Below are positions 28,192-39,101 of a DNA stretch of 64,000 nt, in pieces (the stretch's first letter is position 1; every line of letters starts with the position of its first letter). Source of the DNA: Myxococcales bacterium (GTDB lineage: Bacteria; Myxococcota_A; Polyangia; Polyangiales; GCA-016699535); contig CP064980.1 in the NCBI GenBank assembly GCA_016699535.1, positions 2,302,001 through 2,366,000 of the forward strand, in the 5' to 3' direction. The notes beneath the pieces are model-generated. The model was given only the letters and a program-made list of their open reading frames with translations, searched no databases and was not told the origin of the DNA. Position numbers and translations under genes: made by a program.

Positions 28192-29467
28192 TCACGCGAA
28201 GGCTGACTGGAGCACGATGGACTGTCGTCGCGCAGGGCCAACACTAATTAAGCCATAGTCTCGTCCAACAAGCGCTGAGATGCGGTCAAGATATGCTCGT
28301 GCAGCGCTGGGCAGTTGCTCCAGTTTGGTGCATCCAGAGATGTCTTGTTGCCAGCCTTCAATCGTCTCGTAAATGGGTGTGACACTACCAAGAGACTCGC
28401 AGGGAAGGTGCTCGATACGCTCTCCGTCTAAATCATAGGCAACACAAAGTTGCAGTTCATCAAGTCCTGAGAGCACATCGAGTTTGGTTAGCGCAAGCTC
28501 GGTGATTCCGTTGACCTGCACAGCATAGCGTAGTGCTGGAATGTCGAGCCATCCACAGCGTCGTGCTCGACCGGTGGTGGCTCCAAACTCATCGCCTTTT
28601 TCTCGTAGGGCTTGGTTTTTTTCATCAGGGAGCTCCGTGGGGAAGGGGCCCTCTCCCACACGTGTGGTGTAGGCTTTTGTGATGCCAATAACTTTCTCGA
28701 TGAAAGTTGGGCCAATGCCTGCTCCAGTGCAGGCTCCTCCGGCAGTGGTCGATGAACTGGTCACGTACGGGTAGGTGCCGTGATCGATATCAAGGAGTGT
28801 GCCTTGGGCGCCTTCAAATAGAATTTTTTTCTTTTCGGCGACGGCGTCAAATAGGACTTTTGAGGTATCGGTAATGAGCGGTGCGAGTGTTTTGCCATAG
28901 GCGCTAAGCTCGCTTAGCAGTTCGGTGAGATCTGGAAGCTTCGCGTTGTGTTTTTCAAGGAGCGGCTGCCAGTTGCTAAGGTTTTGCTCCAGAAGCTCTT
29001 TGAGCCGAGTGGGTTTAAGCAAGTCGCGCATACGCACCCCGCGTCGAGCTACTTTGTCCTCGTATGCTGGTCCAATGCCTCGCTTGGTGGTTCCAATTGC
29101 GCTTGGTCCGGAATCACGGAGGGCATCGATCGTTTTGTGATGCGGAAGCACGATGTGTGCACGATCCGAAATAAGAATACGAGCCCGGTTGAAGTTGGTT
29201 GATTCTTCGAGAAGCTCAATTTCGTGCAGTAAAACCTCAAGGTCGATGACCGTGCCCTGAGACAACATAATGTAGGGGCTGAGGATGAAGGGCTCCTGAG
29301 GGAACGAGATGAAAGACGTGCTTTGTGCTGCCTACGACAAGGGTATGTCCCGCGTTAGCGCCACCTGCGTAGCGCACCACCATGTCGGCGTCTTTGGATA
29401 TAAAATCAACGATTTTCCCTTTTCCCTCGTCACCCCATTGAGCGCCAACGACGATTGTAACTGACAT
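28192..29467 (-). CDS. purA: Adenylosuccinate synthetase (one frameshift)
   Basis: Catalyses IMP + Asp + GTP to adenylosuccinate in AMP synthesis. The N-terminus has VVGAQWGDEGKGKIVD and GGANAGHT; the second part continues with LFEGAQGTLLDIDHGTYPYVTSS, GVTKAYTTRVGEG-like (GITKAYTTRVGEG) and RRCGWLD. The frame breaks at the CCCC run corresponding to 29275-29278; with one base fewer the product reads HPQPYIMLSQGTVIDLEV and is about 424 residues, the normal length. A housekeeping enzyme, so a sequence error is the likely cause. Confidence 0.92.
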
Positions 29468-29521
29468 GGCAATCCTTTAGAGCTGGTGCTCCCGCCAAAA
29501 TGTAAACTGTTTTTCGCGTGC

Positions 29522-31112
29522 TTATAGCCGAACCGCTAGCACGGAACGTACGTTGCTGAGCTTGCGCAACTCACTGAGTGTAGATTCTGTGACATCGCTG
29601 TCGACATTCCACACGGAAAGGGCAAGCCCTCCCTTTGACTCAAGACCAAGCTGCATCCGAGATATGTTTGTTTTTGCTTTTCCAAGCACGCTACCCACGG
29701 CACCAATTACGCCGGGCTGATCCTCGTTTAGCATGACAAGGGCTGAGCCTTCGAGCGCTGCATCGAGCTCGTAGCCATCTAAGGATACTAGGCGAGAATC
29801 ACCTTTGACGCCCAGTACGCCGGTTGCGCGATGCTCTCCTTTGTTCCCGCTGACCAAGACTTCAACAGCATTAGCAAAGCTGCTGTGAGCTTGTTCTTCA
29901 TAGACTTCCGAGACGCGAATGCCGCGCTCTTTGGCCTGGTAGGGTGCGCCCATTGAGTTGATAGGTTCATCCAAAAAGCCCTGCAAGTAACCTGCGATTG
30001 CCGTATGAGCAATGGGCCGAAGTCCAAGCTTTCCAGGCTCACCCCAACAGGTGATTTGTATTTTGTCGATTTCAATGGGTTCCAGTTGCCCAAGCAAAAG
30101 ACCCATGCGCCTTGCTAAATTAATGTAAGGATTTAAGGTCTCAGCGATTTCTTTATTGATAGCAGGAACGTTGATTGAGTTGAGCACAGCGCCATTACGG
30201 AGATAGTCAATGGCCTGCTCGGCAACCTGAACGGCAACGCGCTCCTGAGCCTCCGAGGTCGAAGCCCCGAGATGCGGGGTGCAAACAACGTTGTCGAGCT
30301 TTAGCAAAGGATGGTCGGCCGAAGGAGGCTCCTGCTCAAACACATCGATGCCGGCGGAAGCAACTTTGCCCGATTCGATGGCGCGCCAAAGCGGCTTCGT
30401 CGATGATGCCGCCACGCGCAGCGTTTATGATAATAACGCCGTCTTTCATTTTCTTGAAGACATCGTCGTTGATAATGCCCTTGGTTTCAGGCGTTTTTGG
30501 CGTGTGAATCGTGATGAAGTCGGCGCGTTCATAGAGAGCCGGTAAATCCACGCGCTCAACACCAAGACTCGCAGCTTTTTCATTGCTGATCATTGGATCG
30601 TAAGCGATGACTTTCATGTGAAGGCCTTGTGCACGATCGGCTACGATGCGACCGATGTTGCCCAGGCCAATGACACCCAAGATCTTGCCCGCAACTTCGC
30701 GTCCTTGGAATTTATTTTTTTCCCATTTGCCTGCACGCATGGATGCGGTGGCTTGAGGAATCTTTCGGGCTGCTGAGAGCATCAAGCTAATGGCATGCTC
30801 AGCGGTGGTCACCGTGTTTCCCGTGGGCGTATTCATCACCACAACCCCGCGCATGCTGGCTGCAGGAACATCCACGTTGTCGACCCCGATACCGGCACGG
30901 CCTACTACTTTGAGACGGGTAGCCTTAGCCAGTACCTCTGCATTGACGTTGGTTGCAGAACGAATCAGCAAACCATCGTAATCAGCGATTTTGGCGCAGA
31001 GTTCATCGTGCGAAAGGCCTGGTAGGTAGTCGAACTCAACCCCTTCGGCTTGTTTGAGGACTTGGAGCCCAACTTCACTAAATTTGTCGGAAACTAGTAT
31101 GCGTATGGTCAT
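29522..31112 (-). CDS. serA: D-3-phosphoglycerate dehydrogenase (one frameshift)
   Basis: First step of serine synthesis. The N-terminal NAD domain has GRAGIGVDNVDV, GVIGLGNIGRIV and INAARGGIIDE; after a shift near 30381-30391 it continues GKVASAGIDVFEQEPP and TPHLGAST with the catalytic His. The intervening ASB domain and C-terminal ACT domain (VMLNEDQPGVIGAVGSVLG) make this the long type (~530 residues), as in Mycobacterium. Removing one G restores the frame. The ATG at 31112 is preferred to a GTG two codons upstream. It lies about 55 bases upstream of purA on the same strand, so they may be co-transcribed. Confidence 0.92.
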
Positions 31113-31157
31113 ATTCACCCGGGCTCGAGCTACACCCAGCTGAGCCTAGCGTCAAGA

Positions 31158-31301
31158 CTAAGAGGCCTGAAGTGCCTCATGCAGAATAACTCCCGTCGTC
31201 AGTTTGGGATATTGTTCCGTCAACAAACGCGCTCGCACGGTGTTGCCCACCCGCTCGACTACGTCTGTTTTTTCACAAGAGGTTACCGACTCTTGTTGCA
31301 A
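31158..31301 (-). CDS. Possible small protein, 47 residues
   Basis: A TTG-initiated reading frame between the kinase gene and serA, with a coding-like composition (ERVGNTVRARLLTEQYPKL) and a helical pattern. The frame is open upstream to a TGA near 31335, with no ATG. I recognise no family. It could be a real small gene or a remnant of a longer one broken by an indel. Low certainty. Confidence 0.28.
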   Translation of the reverse strand: MQQESVTSCEKTDVVERVGNTVRARLLTEQYPKLTTGVILHEALQAS

Positions 31302-31347
31302 AAACTTCCTTGTCCTCGGAAAAATCTCGCTTCACTGACTCGGTCCG

Positions 31348-33414
31348 CTATCCTGCATCAGGCCCTTGAAGGCTGATACCGCCAAGGTGAATGAGCAAAA
31401 TGAGTGGTGCGCGAGGATCGACTGGGCTCTCCCCACTGTACCGGCCGACGAGACGCGTTAGTTCGCTAAGCGGGCGAGATCGGTCCAAGGCGTGAAGTAC
31501 CAGTTGCAATTGGTGCGGAAACTGACTTTGCGCGAGTTTCTGCAGTACCTCAGGATGCGGAACGACAAGTGCTGAGCCACGCGTATCTTCTAAAGTCGTA
31601 TCAAGCTTTTGCTCGAGACGTCTTGCGATCCCTTCAAGCAAAACGCCCCAAGCATCGAGACCGAGAGGGAAACCACTCGGTGGCGCCTCAACATCACTAT
31701 AATAGGAGCAGGTTCCAGACTCCCAGGAGAAAAGATCGATGAGCTTTTCTCTTACTTGTTCTGCGATATGTTGGAAGAGTTGCACCGGTTCCACCAAACC
31801 AAGCGCTGCAAGGGTTTCGCCTAAGCGACCTTCAAAACGCGGCATCACTGCCAGGGCCATATCAAGCTCTCCGCGGGAAATGACCTGTTTGCCAACGAGG
31901 TATTCCCCTAAGAGTTCTCCCGCTAAGTTTGAGCTGACGTATTCGGGAATACCATCGCGCAAATAAATTTCTTTGCGTACGCTCCCGAGCTCGCACAGTA
32001 AAAGTCCGCTCTGCTTGTCTAACGCAGCATGGCCTAAGATCGGAATGATTCCTCCGCCGGCCAAGGAATAATTGGCATCTGGCTTGGCCGTGGTGGTGAG
32101 GCGTTTCGTGATGGGTGTTTTACTGTCTTCACCGCCGGGTAAATGACGAGCGATATGCCTGGCAAGATCCGGCACCATTTCAATAGGGCGATAGGTCCCG
32201 CGGCCCACATCCACTTCATCGGATGCAGAAATCCGACCAGTTGCGATCGCTTCCACCATTTCGGCGTAAGTCCATGGGCCAAAATCGATGCCGTCCTCGG
32301 TCCGAACGCGATAGCGCAAGATAGGTACATCATGGGTCTGCACCCCTGATTCAAGCTCGAAGGTCATGGGGGTTGTGTCTGCATACGATGGTGCGTCGGC
32401 AGAATGAGGCGCAGGAGGCGTTGGCAAATCCAAGGTGACGCGCGACTCTCGTGAGGCACGTGCATCCCCTGTGATGTCCGACAAACGATCGCGAAGAAGG
32501 TCGGCAGGACTTTTGATCCCAGCCAGAAGTGCTTGTCGGAAATCTTTGGCATGCTGGTAGCGTGCTCTGGGATCTTTGTGCAGCCCTTGGATAATCGGTT
32601 GGGTGAGTTCTTCAGGTATTTTTGTCGCAAATTCCAAAAAAGGATGGATTTGCGCGTCGCGAATGGCGAGCAGTACACCAAGTTCAGTGCCTGCTGAAAA
32701 AAGAGAGCGTCCCATTAATAGTTCTGCTGCAATCGTAGCTGCTGCAAAAAGATCGCAACGACGATCGGCTATTTCACCGCGGACCTGCTCCGGGGCAAGA
32801 TAACCCAGTTTGCCGCGTGCGCTCTCGTTGAGCGGCGCCTGAGGGAACTCTTTTCGTAGTTTGGTCCGAGCGATGCCGAAGTCACCGAGTTTCACGTCGC
32901 CGTGCACTGAAAGAAGGATATTCGACGGGCTTATGTCGTAATGGACGATATCAAGTGCTTTGCCGGTCTCATCGCTTGCGCTGTGAACAGCCTGCAGTCC
33001 CCGCAACAATTCGGAGACGATATAGATCGCGATCTCGGGTTCCAATTGAATGCTGTGGGTTTTTGTGTAGTGCTGAAGTTGTGAGAGGTTGACGCCGCGG
33101 ACATACTCCATCACGAGGTAAGGGCGACCGTCTTCTTCGCCTTCAGAAAACATCTCCACGACGTTTTTATCGTGGATTCGCGATGCAAGGCGTGCTTCTT
33201 CCTTAAACATCGCGCGCGCCATTCCATCCTCGGCCAGAGTCGGAAGCATGCGTTTTACGACAACGATTCGCGCTTCACCTGCGGTACGAGGCTCTTCTGC
33301 CCTAAAGACTTCGGCCATACCGCCGACGGCAATGCGTTCCAGCAGTGTGTAGTGCCCAAAACGTGTCCGCTTTGGAGGTGGCGGGGGTGGCGATGGCGGT
33401 CGAGTTGTACGCAC
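31348..33414 (-). CDS. Ser/Thr protein kinase with GYF-like and DUF4388-like domains
   Basis: A 688-residue cytoplasmic kinase. A Pro-rich N-terminus precedes the kinase domain (residues ~20-285): GGMAEVF glycine loop, catalytic Lys in VVVKRM, HYDISPSNIL catalytic loop, GDFGIA, APEQVRG. The catalytic loop has HYD where HRD is usual, so activation-loop control by the HRD arginine is absent. A short domain near 360-420 (FGPWTYAEMVEAIATGRI) resembles GYF_2. The last part (YSLAGGGIIPIL ... GSVRKEIYLRDGIPEYV ... LIDLFSW) is a DUF4388/PATAN-like domain common in myxobacterial regulators. Its partners are unknown. Confidence 0.88.
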   Translation of the reverse strand: MRTTRPPSPPPPPPKRTRFGHYTLLERIAVGGMAEVFRAEEPRTAGEARIVVVKRMLPTLAEDGMARAMFKEEARLASRIHDKNVVEMFSEGEEDGRPYLVMEYVRGVNLSQLQHYTKTHSIQLEPEIAIYIVSELLRGLQAVHSASDETGKALDIVHYDISPSNILLSVHGDVKLGDFGIARTKLRKEFPQAPLNESARGKLGYLAPEQVRGEIADRRCDLFAAATIAAELLMGRSLFSAGTELGVLLAIRDAQIHPFLEFATKIPEELTQPIIQGLHKDPRARYQHAKDFRQALLAGIKSPADLLRDRLSDITGDARASRESRVTLDLPTPPAPHSADAPSYADTTPMTFELESGVQTHDVPILRYRVRTEDGIDFGPWTYAEMVEAIATGRISASDEVDVGRGTYRPIEMVPDLARHIARHLPGGEDSKTPITKRLTTTAKPDANYSLAGGGIIPILGHAALDKQSGLLLCELGSVRKEIYLRDGIPEYVSSNLAGELLGEYLVGKQVISRGELDMALAVMPRFEGRLGETLAALGLVEPVQLFQHIAEQVREKLIDLFSWESGTCSYYSDVEAPPSGFPLGLDAWGVLLEGIARRLEQKLDTTLEDTRGSALVVPHPEVLQKLAQSQFPHQLQLVLHALDRSRPLSELTRLVGRYSGESPVDPRAPLILLIHLGGISLQGPDAG

Positions 33415-33565
33415 GTCTTAGAGTGTACATTGTCTTTATAGTGTTTGTCAGATGAAAGAAGCATCGGGGGCCTTGACGTGTGGGATGTTAAATCGGATAT
33501 AAGCGCGCAGAAACTATCGAGAATCGTAGATTCCTTTGCAGCGCTAGAGGGTCACGGCACTTCTT

Positions 33566-34195
33566 ATGCAAATTTTCCCACGAAAACTGAACCTTCTTCC
33601 CGTGATCGCTGGTATTGTCACTGTGGGGGCTTTGGTCGGTATCACCTTGGGTGTGTGGTACTACTTTTCGCCAAAAAACCTACAAGTCGGCTACGCACCT
33701 GAACAGCCGGTCCCCTATAGCCATCGGGTGCATGCCGGGCAACTCGGTATCGATTGCCGGTATTGTCACAGCAGCGTGGAAGTGTCCCAAGAGGCGGCGA
33801 TCCCTCCGACTCAAACCTGCATGGGCTGTCATGCCATTGTTAAAGCCGATTCAGCTCGCCTCCGCAAGCTCGTGGCAAGTTGGAAAAGTGGCGATCCGAT
33901 GGAATGGGTGCGCGTTCATAAACTGCCGGAACATAGTTACTTTGATCACAGCGTCCATTTGGCGGCAGGGGTGGGTTGCGCAAGTTGCCATGGCCGGATC
34001 GATAAAATGGAAGTCGTCGAGATCACGCAGCCTATAAGTATGAGCTGGTGCCTTGATTGTCACCGCAACCCAGGGCCGCATCTCCGTCCTTTGGATCAAA
34101 TTACTAATATGGAGTGGGAGCCCAAGCCCGATCAAGCGAATGCTAACGTGGCTTCAGTGGCTCCACCAAAACACTGTTCGGGGTGTCATCGATGA
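33566..34195 (+). CDS. actA: Alternative complex III pentaheme cytochrome c subunit ActA
   Basis: A 209-residue protein with one N-terminal membrane anchor (about residues 10-30) and five CXXCH heme c sites: CRYCH, CMGCH, CASCH, CLDCH and CSGCH. ActA receives electrons on the periplasmic side of alternative complex III and passes them on to the oxidase or to ActE. It is the first gene of a dense operon running to 46.2 kb; about 150 bases separate it from the divergent kinase gene and should contain the operon promoter. Confidence 0.95.
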   Translation: MQIFPRKLNLLPVIAGIVTVGALVGITLGVWYYFSPKNLQVGYAPEQPVPYSHRVHAGQLGIDCRYCHSSVEVSQEAAIPPTQTCMGCHAIVKADSARLRKLVASWKSGDPMEWVRVHKLPEHSYFDHSVHLAAGVGCASCHGRIDKMEVVEITQPISMSWCLDCHRNPGPHLRPLDQITNMEWEPKPDQANANVASVAPPKHCSGCHR

Positions 34196-37132
34196 GCGAT
34201 CACAAGAAAACTTCAGGCAAGGGCAACGATGCGTTGATCGATCCTGCGAAACTGCTTGGGCGACGTGATTTTGTGGCCTTTGCAGGCCTAAGTGCTGCCA
34301 TTGCAAGCCTTGAAGGCTGTATCCGCAGACCCGAAGAAAAGATTCTTCCTTACACGCATGCTCCTGAATACATGATTCCAGGGGTGCCTTTGCATTACGC
34401 CTCCGTGCTTGCGCATCGCGGTGATGCAGTGGGAGTGCTTGTCAAAAGTCATGAAGGTCGTCCCACTAAAATCGAGGGCAATCCTGAGCACCACTCAAGC
34501 CTGGGTTCAACCGATGCTGTGCTTCAAGCCGAGCTGCTCAACCTCTACGATGCGGAGCGTTCGCGATCCGTTATTAAAAGCGATGGCCAAGCGAAAAGTT
34601 CATGGCAGTCTTTTAGCGATGCTTTGAATGCCGAGCTTAAAACACGTGCAGAAGAACAAGGGCAGGGGCTGCGCTTTTTGTCCTTGCCGAGCGTCTCACC
34701 GACCGAGCAGCGCCTTAGAGAAGCCGTCTTGGCGCGCTTTCCCAAAGCAGCCTTCCATGTTTACAGCGCAATCGATCGCAGTGCGACGCACAAAGGAAGC
34801 AGCATTGCCTTTGGCAAACCGCTCCATGCCCAGGTTGATTTTGCCATTGCCCGTACCATTCTAGCGCTTGATTCGAACTTTCTGTCGACCGAAGTCGGCA
34901 GCATTCGTGCGGCCCGCGAATTTGCCCGGGCACGTCGTGTGTATTCCGAGCACGATGGCATGCTTCGTCTCTACGTTGTCGAAAGTGCACATTCGCTTAC
35001 CGGCGCCAATGCCGATCACCGTTTAGCTTTGGCTTCAAGTCAAATAGCCAATTATCTCAAAGCCTTGTGTGCTGAACTTAGCACAAGCTATGGGCTTGAT
35101 TTTGGTCCGCTGACGGCATCTGTTGCCGGTGCAAAAGCCAGCGATGTTCCAGAAAAATGGATCAAAGCTGTTGCCAAGGAACTCTACAATCATCGCGGTC
35201 TTGCTCCTGTGCTTGTGGGCCAGGGTCAGCCAGCGGCCGTTCATGCCCTTGCTCACGCGCTTAACAGTGCGCTTGGAAACGTGGGCATGAGCCTAAGCCT
35301 TTGTCCGGTAGTAGAGGACATTGTTGAAGAAAAGCAAAACGACCTTGCCACGCTTGTGGCCGACATGCAGTCGGGTCAGGTCAGTACGTTGATCGTGCTC
35401 GGCGGCAACCCTGTGTACAACGCGCCAGGGGATCTTGCATTTGCAGATGCTCTTTCCAAAGTGAAGTTTAGCGCACACCTTTCAACTCATTTCGACGAGA
35501 GCTCGGAGAAATGCACATGGCATCTGCCGCTTGCTCATGGCCTTGAGAGCTGGGGTGATTTGCGCGGGCTCGATGGTACGCTTGCGATTCAGCAACCTTT
35601 GATTGCTCCGCTCTTTGGTGGCCGCAGCGTGATCGAGTTGCTCGCCATGGTTGCAGGCGAAAAAGACTATCGGGGTTATGGCCAAGTCAGGCAGAGCTTT
35701 GCGACTTTGGTAGGCTCATCGGAAAGCAACTGGCGCAAAGCGTTGCATCAGGGTGTCGTTGAAGAGAGCGCCTTTGAAAAAGTGAGTGCGACTGCCGATT
35801 TTGCAGCAGTGAACGAGGCGCTTGCAGCACACAAAAATACAGCCGCGCCAAAGGCCGATGCGCTTGAGCTTGCGTTCGGGGTCGACCCCCGGATGGAAGA
35901 TGGCCGCAACGCCAACAACGCGTGGTTGCTTGAGCTTCCGGACTCCATGACCAGCATTTGTTGGGACAATGCGGCGCTCTTTGCCCCTAAAACAGCCAAA
36001 GCTTTAGGCTTGGTGCGTGGCGATATGGTGCAACTAAGCGGCGGAGCCAAACATGACACTTCTGTCAGTTTTCCGGTGTTTTTATTGCCAGGAATGGCAG
36101 AAAACACGGCTTTTGTTGCCACAGGCTGGGGTCGTGCAAAGGGCGGTAAGCACGCCAAAGGTGCAGGGTTTAATGCTTCGGCGCTTCGTCAGAGCACGGC
36201 CATGTACTTGCGCTCGGGGATGCAAGTAAGTCGCACAGCGAAGCATTACACGCTTGTGCAGGTGCAAGAGCATGCTGAAATGGAAGGGCGGCCTTTGGCG
36301 CTGTCCGGAACACTTGACGAGTACCGTGCTCAACCTGACTTTGCACAGTACGAGTCGGTGGAGCCACCTGTGGGCCCGCTCTGGAAAGAGCAAGTGTACG
36401 ACGGTCACAAATGGGGCATGAGCATTGATCTCAATGCCTGCACAGGTTGCAACGCGTACGATTGCGTGTCAGTCGGAAAACAACATTGCGACCGTCGGCA
36501 AAGAGCAAGTGCAAAAAGGTCGCGAGATGCACTGGATTCGCATCGATCGTTACTTTGAACAAAAGGGTGAAGAGGTCGAGACGGCATTTCAGCCGGTGGC
36601 GTGTCAGCAATGCGAAGAAGCGCCGTGCGAGAACGTATGTCCGGTCAACGCGACAACACACAGCCCGGAAGGCCTTAACGACATGGCCTACAATCGCTGC
36701 ATTGGCACGCGCTACTGCATGAACAACTGCCCGTACAAAGTGCGTCGTTTCAACTTCCTAAACTATCACGGTGAGGAAGAGTTCATGGGCGAACCGGATG
36801 ACGTAAAGCAGATGCAGTTCAACCCGAACGTCACAGTGCGCATGCGCGGTGTAATGGAGAAGTGCTCGTATTGTGTGCAGCGCATCCAGAGCGCAAAAAT
36901 CACAAGCAAAGTTAATAAAACAGCTCTCAAAGATGGTGACATCCCGCCAGCTTGCGGCCAAGCTTGTCCGTCGCAAGCGATTGTCTTTGGTGATTTGAAC
37001 GATAAAAACAGTATGGTCGCTAAACTTGCACAGCAACAACGTGGGTATCATCTGCTTGCGGATGTCGGCACTCAACCACGCACACGTTACCTTGCTAAAC
37101 TTCGCAACCAAAACCCGGAGATGAAGGCATGA
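34192..37132 (+). CDS. actB: Alternative complex III molybdopterin-like/iron-sulfur subunit ActB (frameshifted)
   Basis: About 980 residues. The N-terminus (RRDFVAFAGLSAAIASLEGC) resembles a twin-arginine/TAT-type lead; the first ~700 residues are the molybdopterin-oxidoreductase-like part, which lacks cofactor in characterised ActB. The C-terminal ferredoxin-like part has CQQCEEAPCENVC, CIGTRYCMNNC, CSYCVQ and CGQACPSQ, expected to bind one 3Fe-4S and three 4Fe-4S clusters. A two-base loss at about 36454-36458 (GCGTACG where GCGTGTACG is expected) shifts the frame inside the first cluster motif, changing CTGCNAC to CTGCNAY. It starts ATGA-overlapped with actA. Confidence 0.93.
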
Positions 37133-38550
37133 GCTATCATCGTCCCATGACAGAAATCGGCGAACGCGGCTTGCTTGACGAAGGCATGGACTTTCATCAG
37201 GTCACCGAAGCGGTAAGTCGTGTGACTGAACAAAAGGCCCCGCGCGGTTGGTGGATCTGCTTTTTGATTTCGCTAAGCGCAACTGGACTTTTGCTTGTCA
37301 CCCTTACCTATGTGATTTGCATGGGTGTTGGTGTCTGGGGCAACAACAGCCCAGTTGCTTGGGGCTGGCCCATCACCAACTTTGTGTGGTGGATTGGTAT
37401 CGGCCATGCAGGAACGCTGATTTCGGCGATTTTGTTTTTGTTCAGGCAGGGGTGGCGTACGTCGATCAACCGCTTTGCTGAAGCGATGACCATTTTTGCG
37501 GTGATGTGTGCCGGTATTTTCCCGGGCATCCACGTGGGCCGTATTTGGTTTGCGTATTACATGTTCCCGATTCCTAACCAGATGAGCATTTGGCCCAACT
37601 TTAAAAGCCCGCTGATTTGGGATGTGTTTGCGGTAAGTACCTATTTCACGATTTCCTTGCTCTTTTGGTACACTGGTTTGATTCCGGATCTGGCTACCTT
37701 GCGCGACCGCGCTAAAAGCAAAGTACGCAAGATGGTCTATGGCGCTTTCGCGCTCGGTTGGCGTGGCTCACATCGTCACTGGCAGCACTACGAGCGCGCT
37801 TATTTGATTCTGGCTGGCATCTCAACGCCGTTGGTGCTCTCGGTTCACTCTGTGGTTAGTTTTGACTTTGCAACCTCGGTGGTGCCCGGTTGGCACACCA
37901 CGATTTTCCCGCCGTACTTTGTTGCGGGCGCGGTGTTTTCTGGTTTTGCGATGGTGCTCACCTTGCTTGTTATTGCTCGAGTTGTCTTTGGCATGACGGA
38001 TTTGGTGCGCATGAAGCATCTGGAGCTCATGAACAAGTTCATGCTCGCGACCGGTAGCATGGTGGGTTACGCCTATGCGATGGAGTTTTTCATTGCCTGG
38101 TATTCGGGCAATGAGTACGAACGCTACGTCTTCATTAACCGTGCGTTAGGGCCTTATGCCTGGGCTTACTGGACGATGGTAAGCTGCAACGTGATTGTGC
38201 CTCAGTTTTTTTGGATAAAGCGCTTTCGTACCAGCATTCCTTTCATGTTTGCTGCTTCCATCTTGATTAATATTGGCATGTGGTTTGAACGCTTTGTGAT
38301 TATTGCGACCTCGCTGCACCGGGACTATCTGCCTTCGGCGTGGGGTTACTTTAAGCCGACTTGGATTGATATTGCGCTCTACATTGGCTCGTTTGGTTTG
38401 TTCTTTACGCTCTTTTTGCTCTTCTTGCGTTGGTTGCCAATGATTGCCATGGCAGAAATCAAAGGCGTGCTTGCCAAAGCCGATCCGCATTTTGAGCATG
38501 AAGCAAGTCCGGCTCCAGCAGCGCTAAGCGCTCCGGAGGTTTCAGTATGA
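37129..38550 (+). CDS. actC: Alternative complex III quinol-oxidising membrane subunit ActC (NrfD-like)
   Basis: A 473-residue NrfD-family protein with ten predicted membrane segments, with conserved features such as WWIGIGHAGTLISA, FPGIHVGRIWFAYYM and FYLPSAWGY-like (YLPSAWGYFKPTW). ActC is one of two quinol-binding membrane subunits of the complex and contacts the iron-sulfur subunit ActB. Its start overlaps the actB stop by four bases. Confidence 0.95.
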   Translation: MSYHRPMTEIGERGLLDEGMDFHQVTEAVSRVTEQKAPRGWWICFLISLSATGLLLVTLTYVICMGVGVWGNNSPVAWGWPITNFVWWIGIGHAGTLISAILFLFRQGWRTSINRFAEAMTIFAVMCAGIFPGIHVGRIWFAYYMFPIPNQMSIWPNFKSPLIWDVFAVSTYFTISLLFWYTGLIPDLATLRDRAKSKVRKMVYGAFALGWRGSHRHWQHYERAYLILAGISTPLVLSVHSVVSFDFATSVVPGWHTTIFPPYFVAGAVFSGFAMVLTLLVIARVVFGMTDLVRMKHLELMNKFMLATGSMVGYAYAMEFFIAWYSGNEYERYVFINRALGPYAWAYWTMVSCNVIVPQFFWIKRFRTSIPFMFAASILINIGMWFERFVIIATSLHRDYLPSAWGYFKPTWIDIALYIGSFGLFFTLFLLFLRWLPMIAMAEIKGVLAKADPHFEHEASPAPAALSAPEVSV

Positions 38551-39101
38551 CTCAAGGTAATACAAAAGCCCCTGCACTTGTTTTGGCTGAGTTTGAAACG
38601 CCCAAGGCCCTCATCCATGCGACCGAGGCCTTGCGCGATGCAGGTTACAAAAACTTCGATGCGCATACGCCGTATCCTGTACACGGCATGGACAAAGCCA
38701 TGGGGCTTCGTGACACGCCGCTGGGCTGGCTTTCCTTGGGTGGAGGGATCACAGGCCTTCTGTCTGCTTTTGCCATGATGTATTGGATGAACGGGGTGGA
38801 TTATCCGCTTGTGATTGGCGGAAAACCACCGGCTGCGATCCCATCCATGATTCCGGTGATGTTTGAGCTCACTATTTTGCTTACGGGCTTTGGCACCTTT
38901 TTTGGATTGCTTCATTTGATGAAGCTGCCGCGCCATCACCATCCAGTGTTTTACTCCGATCGTTTCGAGCGTTTTTCGGATGACCGTTTCTACCTTTCCG
39001 TAGCAGCCGAGGATCCCAAGTTCGATGCTTCAAAGACACAAGAGTTCCTGCAGACCTTAGCACCGAGTTATCTGGAGTTAGTGCACGAGGAAGAATCATG
39101 A
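38547..39101 (+). CDS. actD: Alternative complex III subunit ActD (DUF3341)
   Basis: A 184-residue DUF3341 protein: a cytoplasmic N-terminal ferredoxin-like fold (LAEFETPKALIHATEALRDA, TPYPVHGMDKAMG), two membrane segments (LGGGITGLLSAFAMMYW and the segment near residue 110), then a C-terminal tail with DRFYLSV. A structural subunit of the complex. Four-base overlaps on both sides. Confidence 0.94.
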   Translation: MTQGNTKAPALVLAEFETPKALIHATEALRDAGYKNFDAHTPYPVHGMDKAMGLRDTPLGWLSLGGGITGLLSAFAMMYWMNGVDYPLVIGGKPPAAIPSMIPVMFELTILLTGFGTFFGLLHLMKLPRHHHPVFYSDRFERFSDDRFYLSVAAEDPKFDASKTQEFLQTLAPSYLELVHEEES

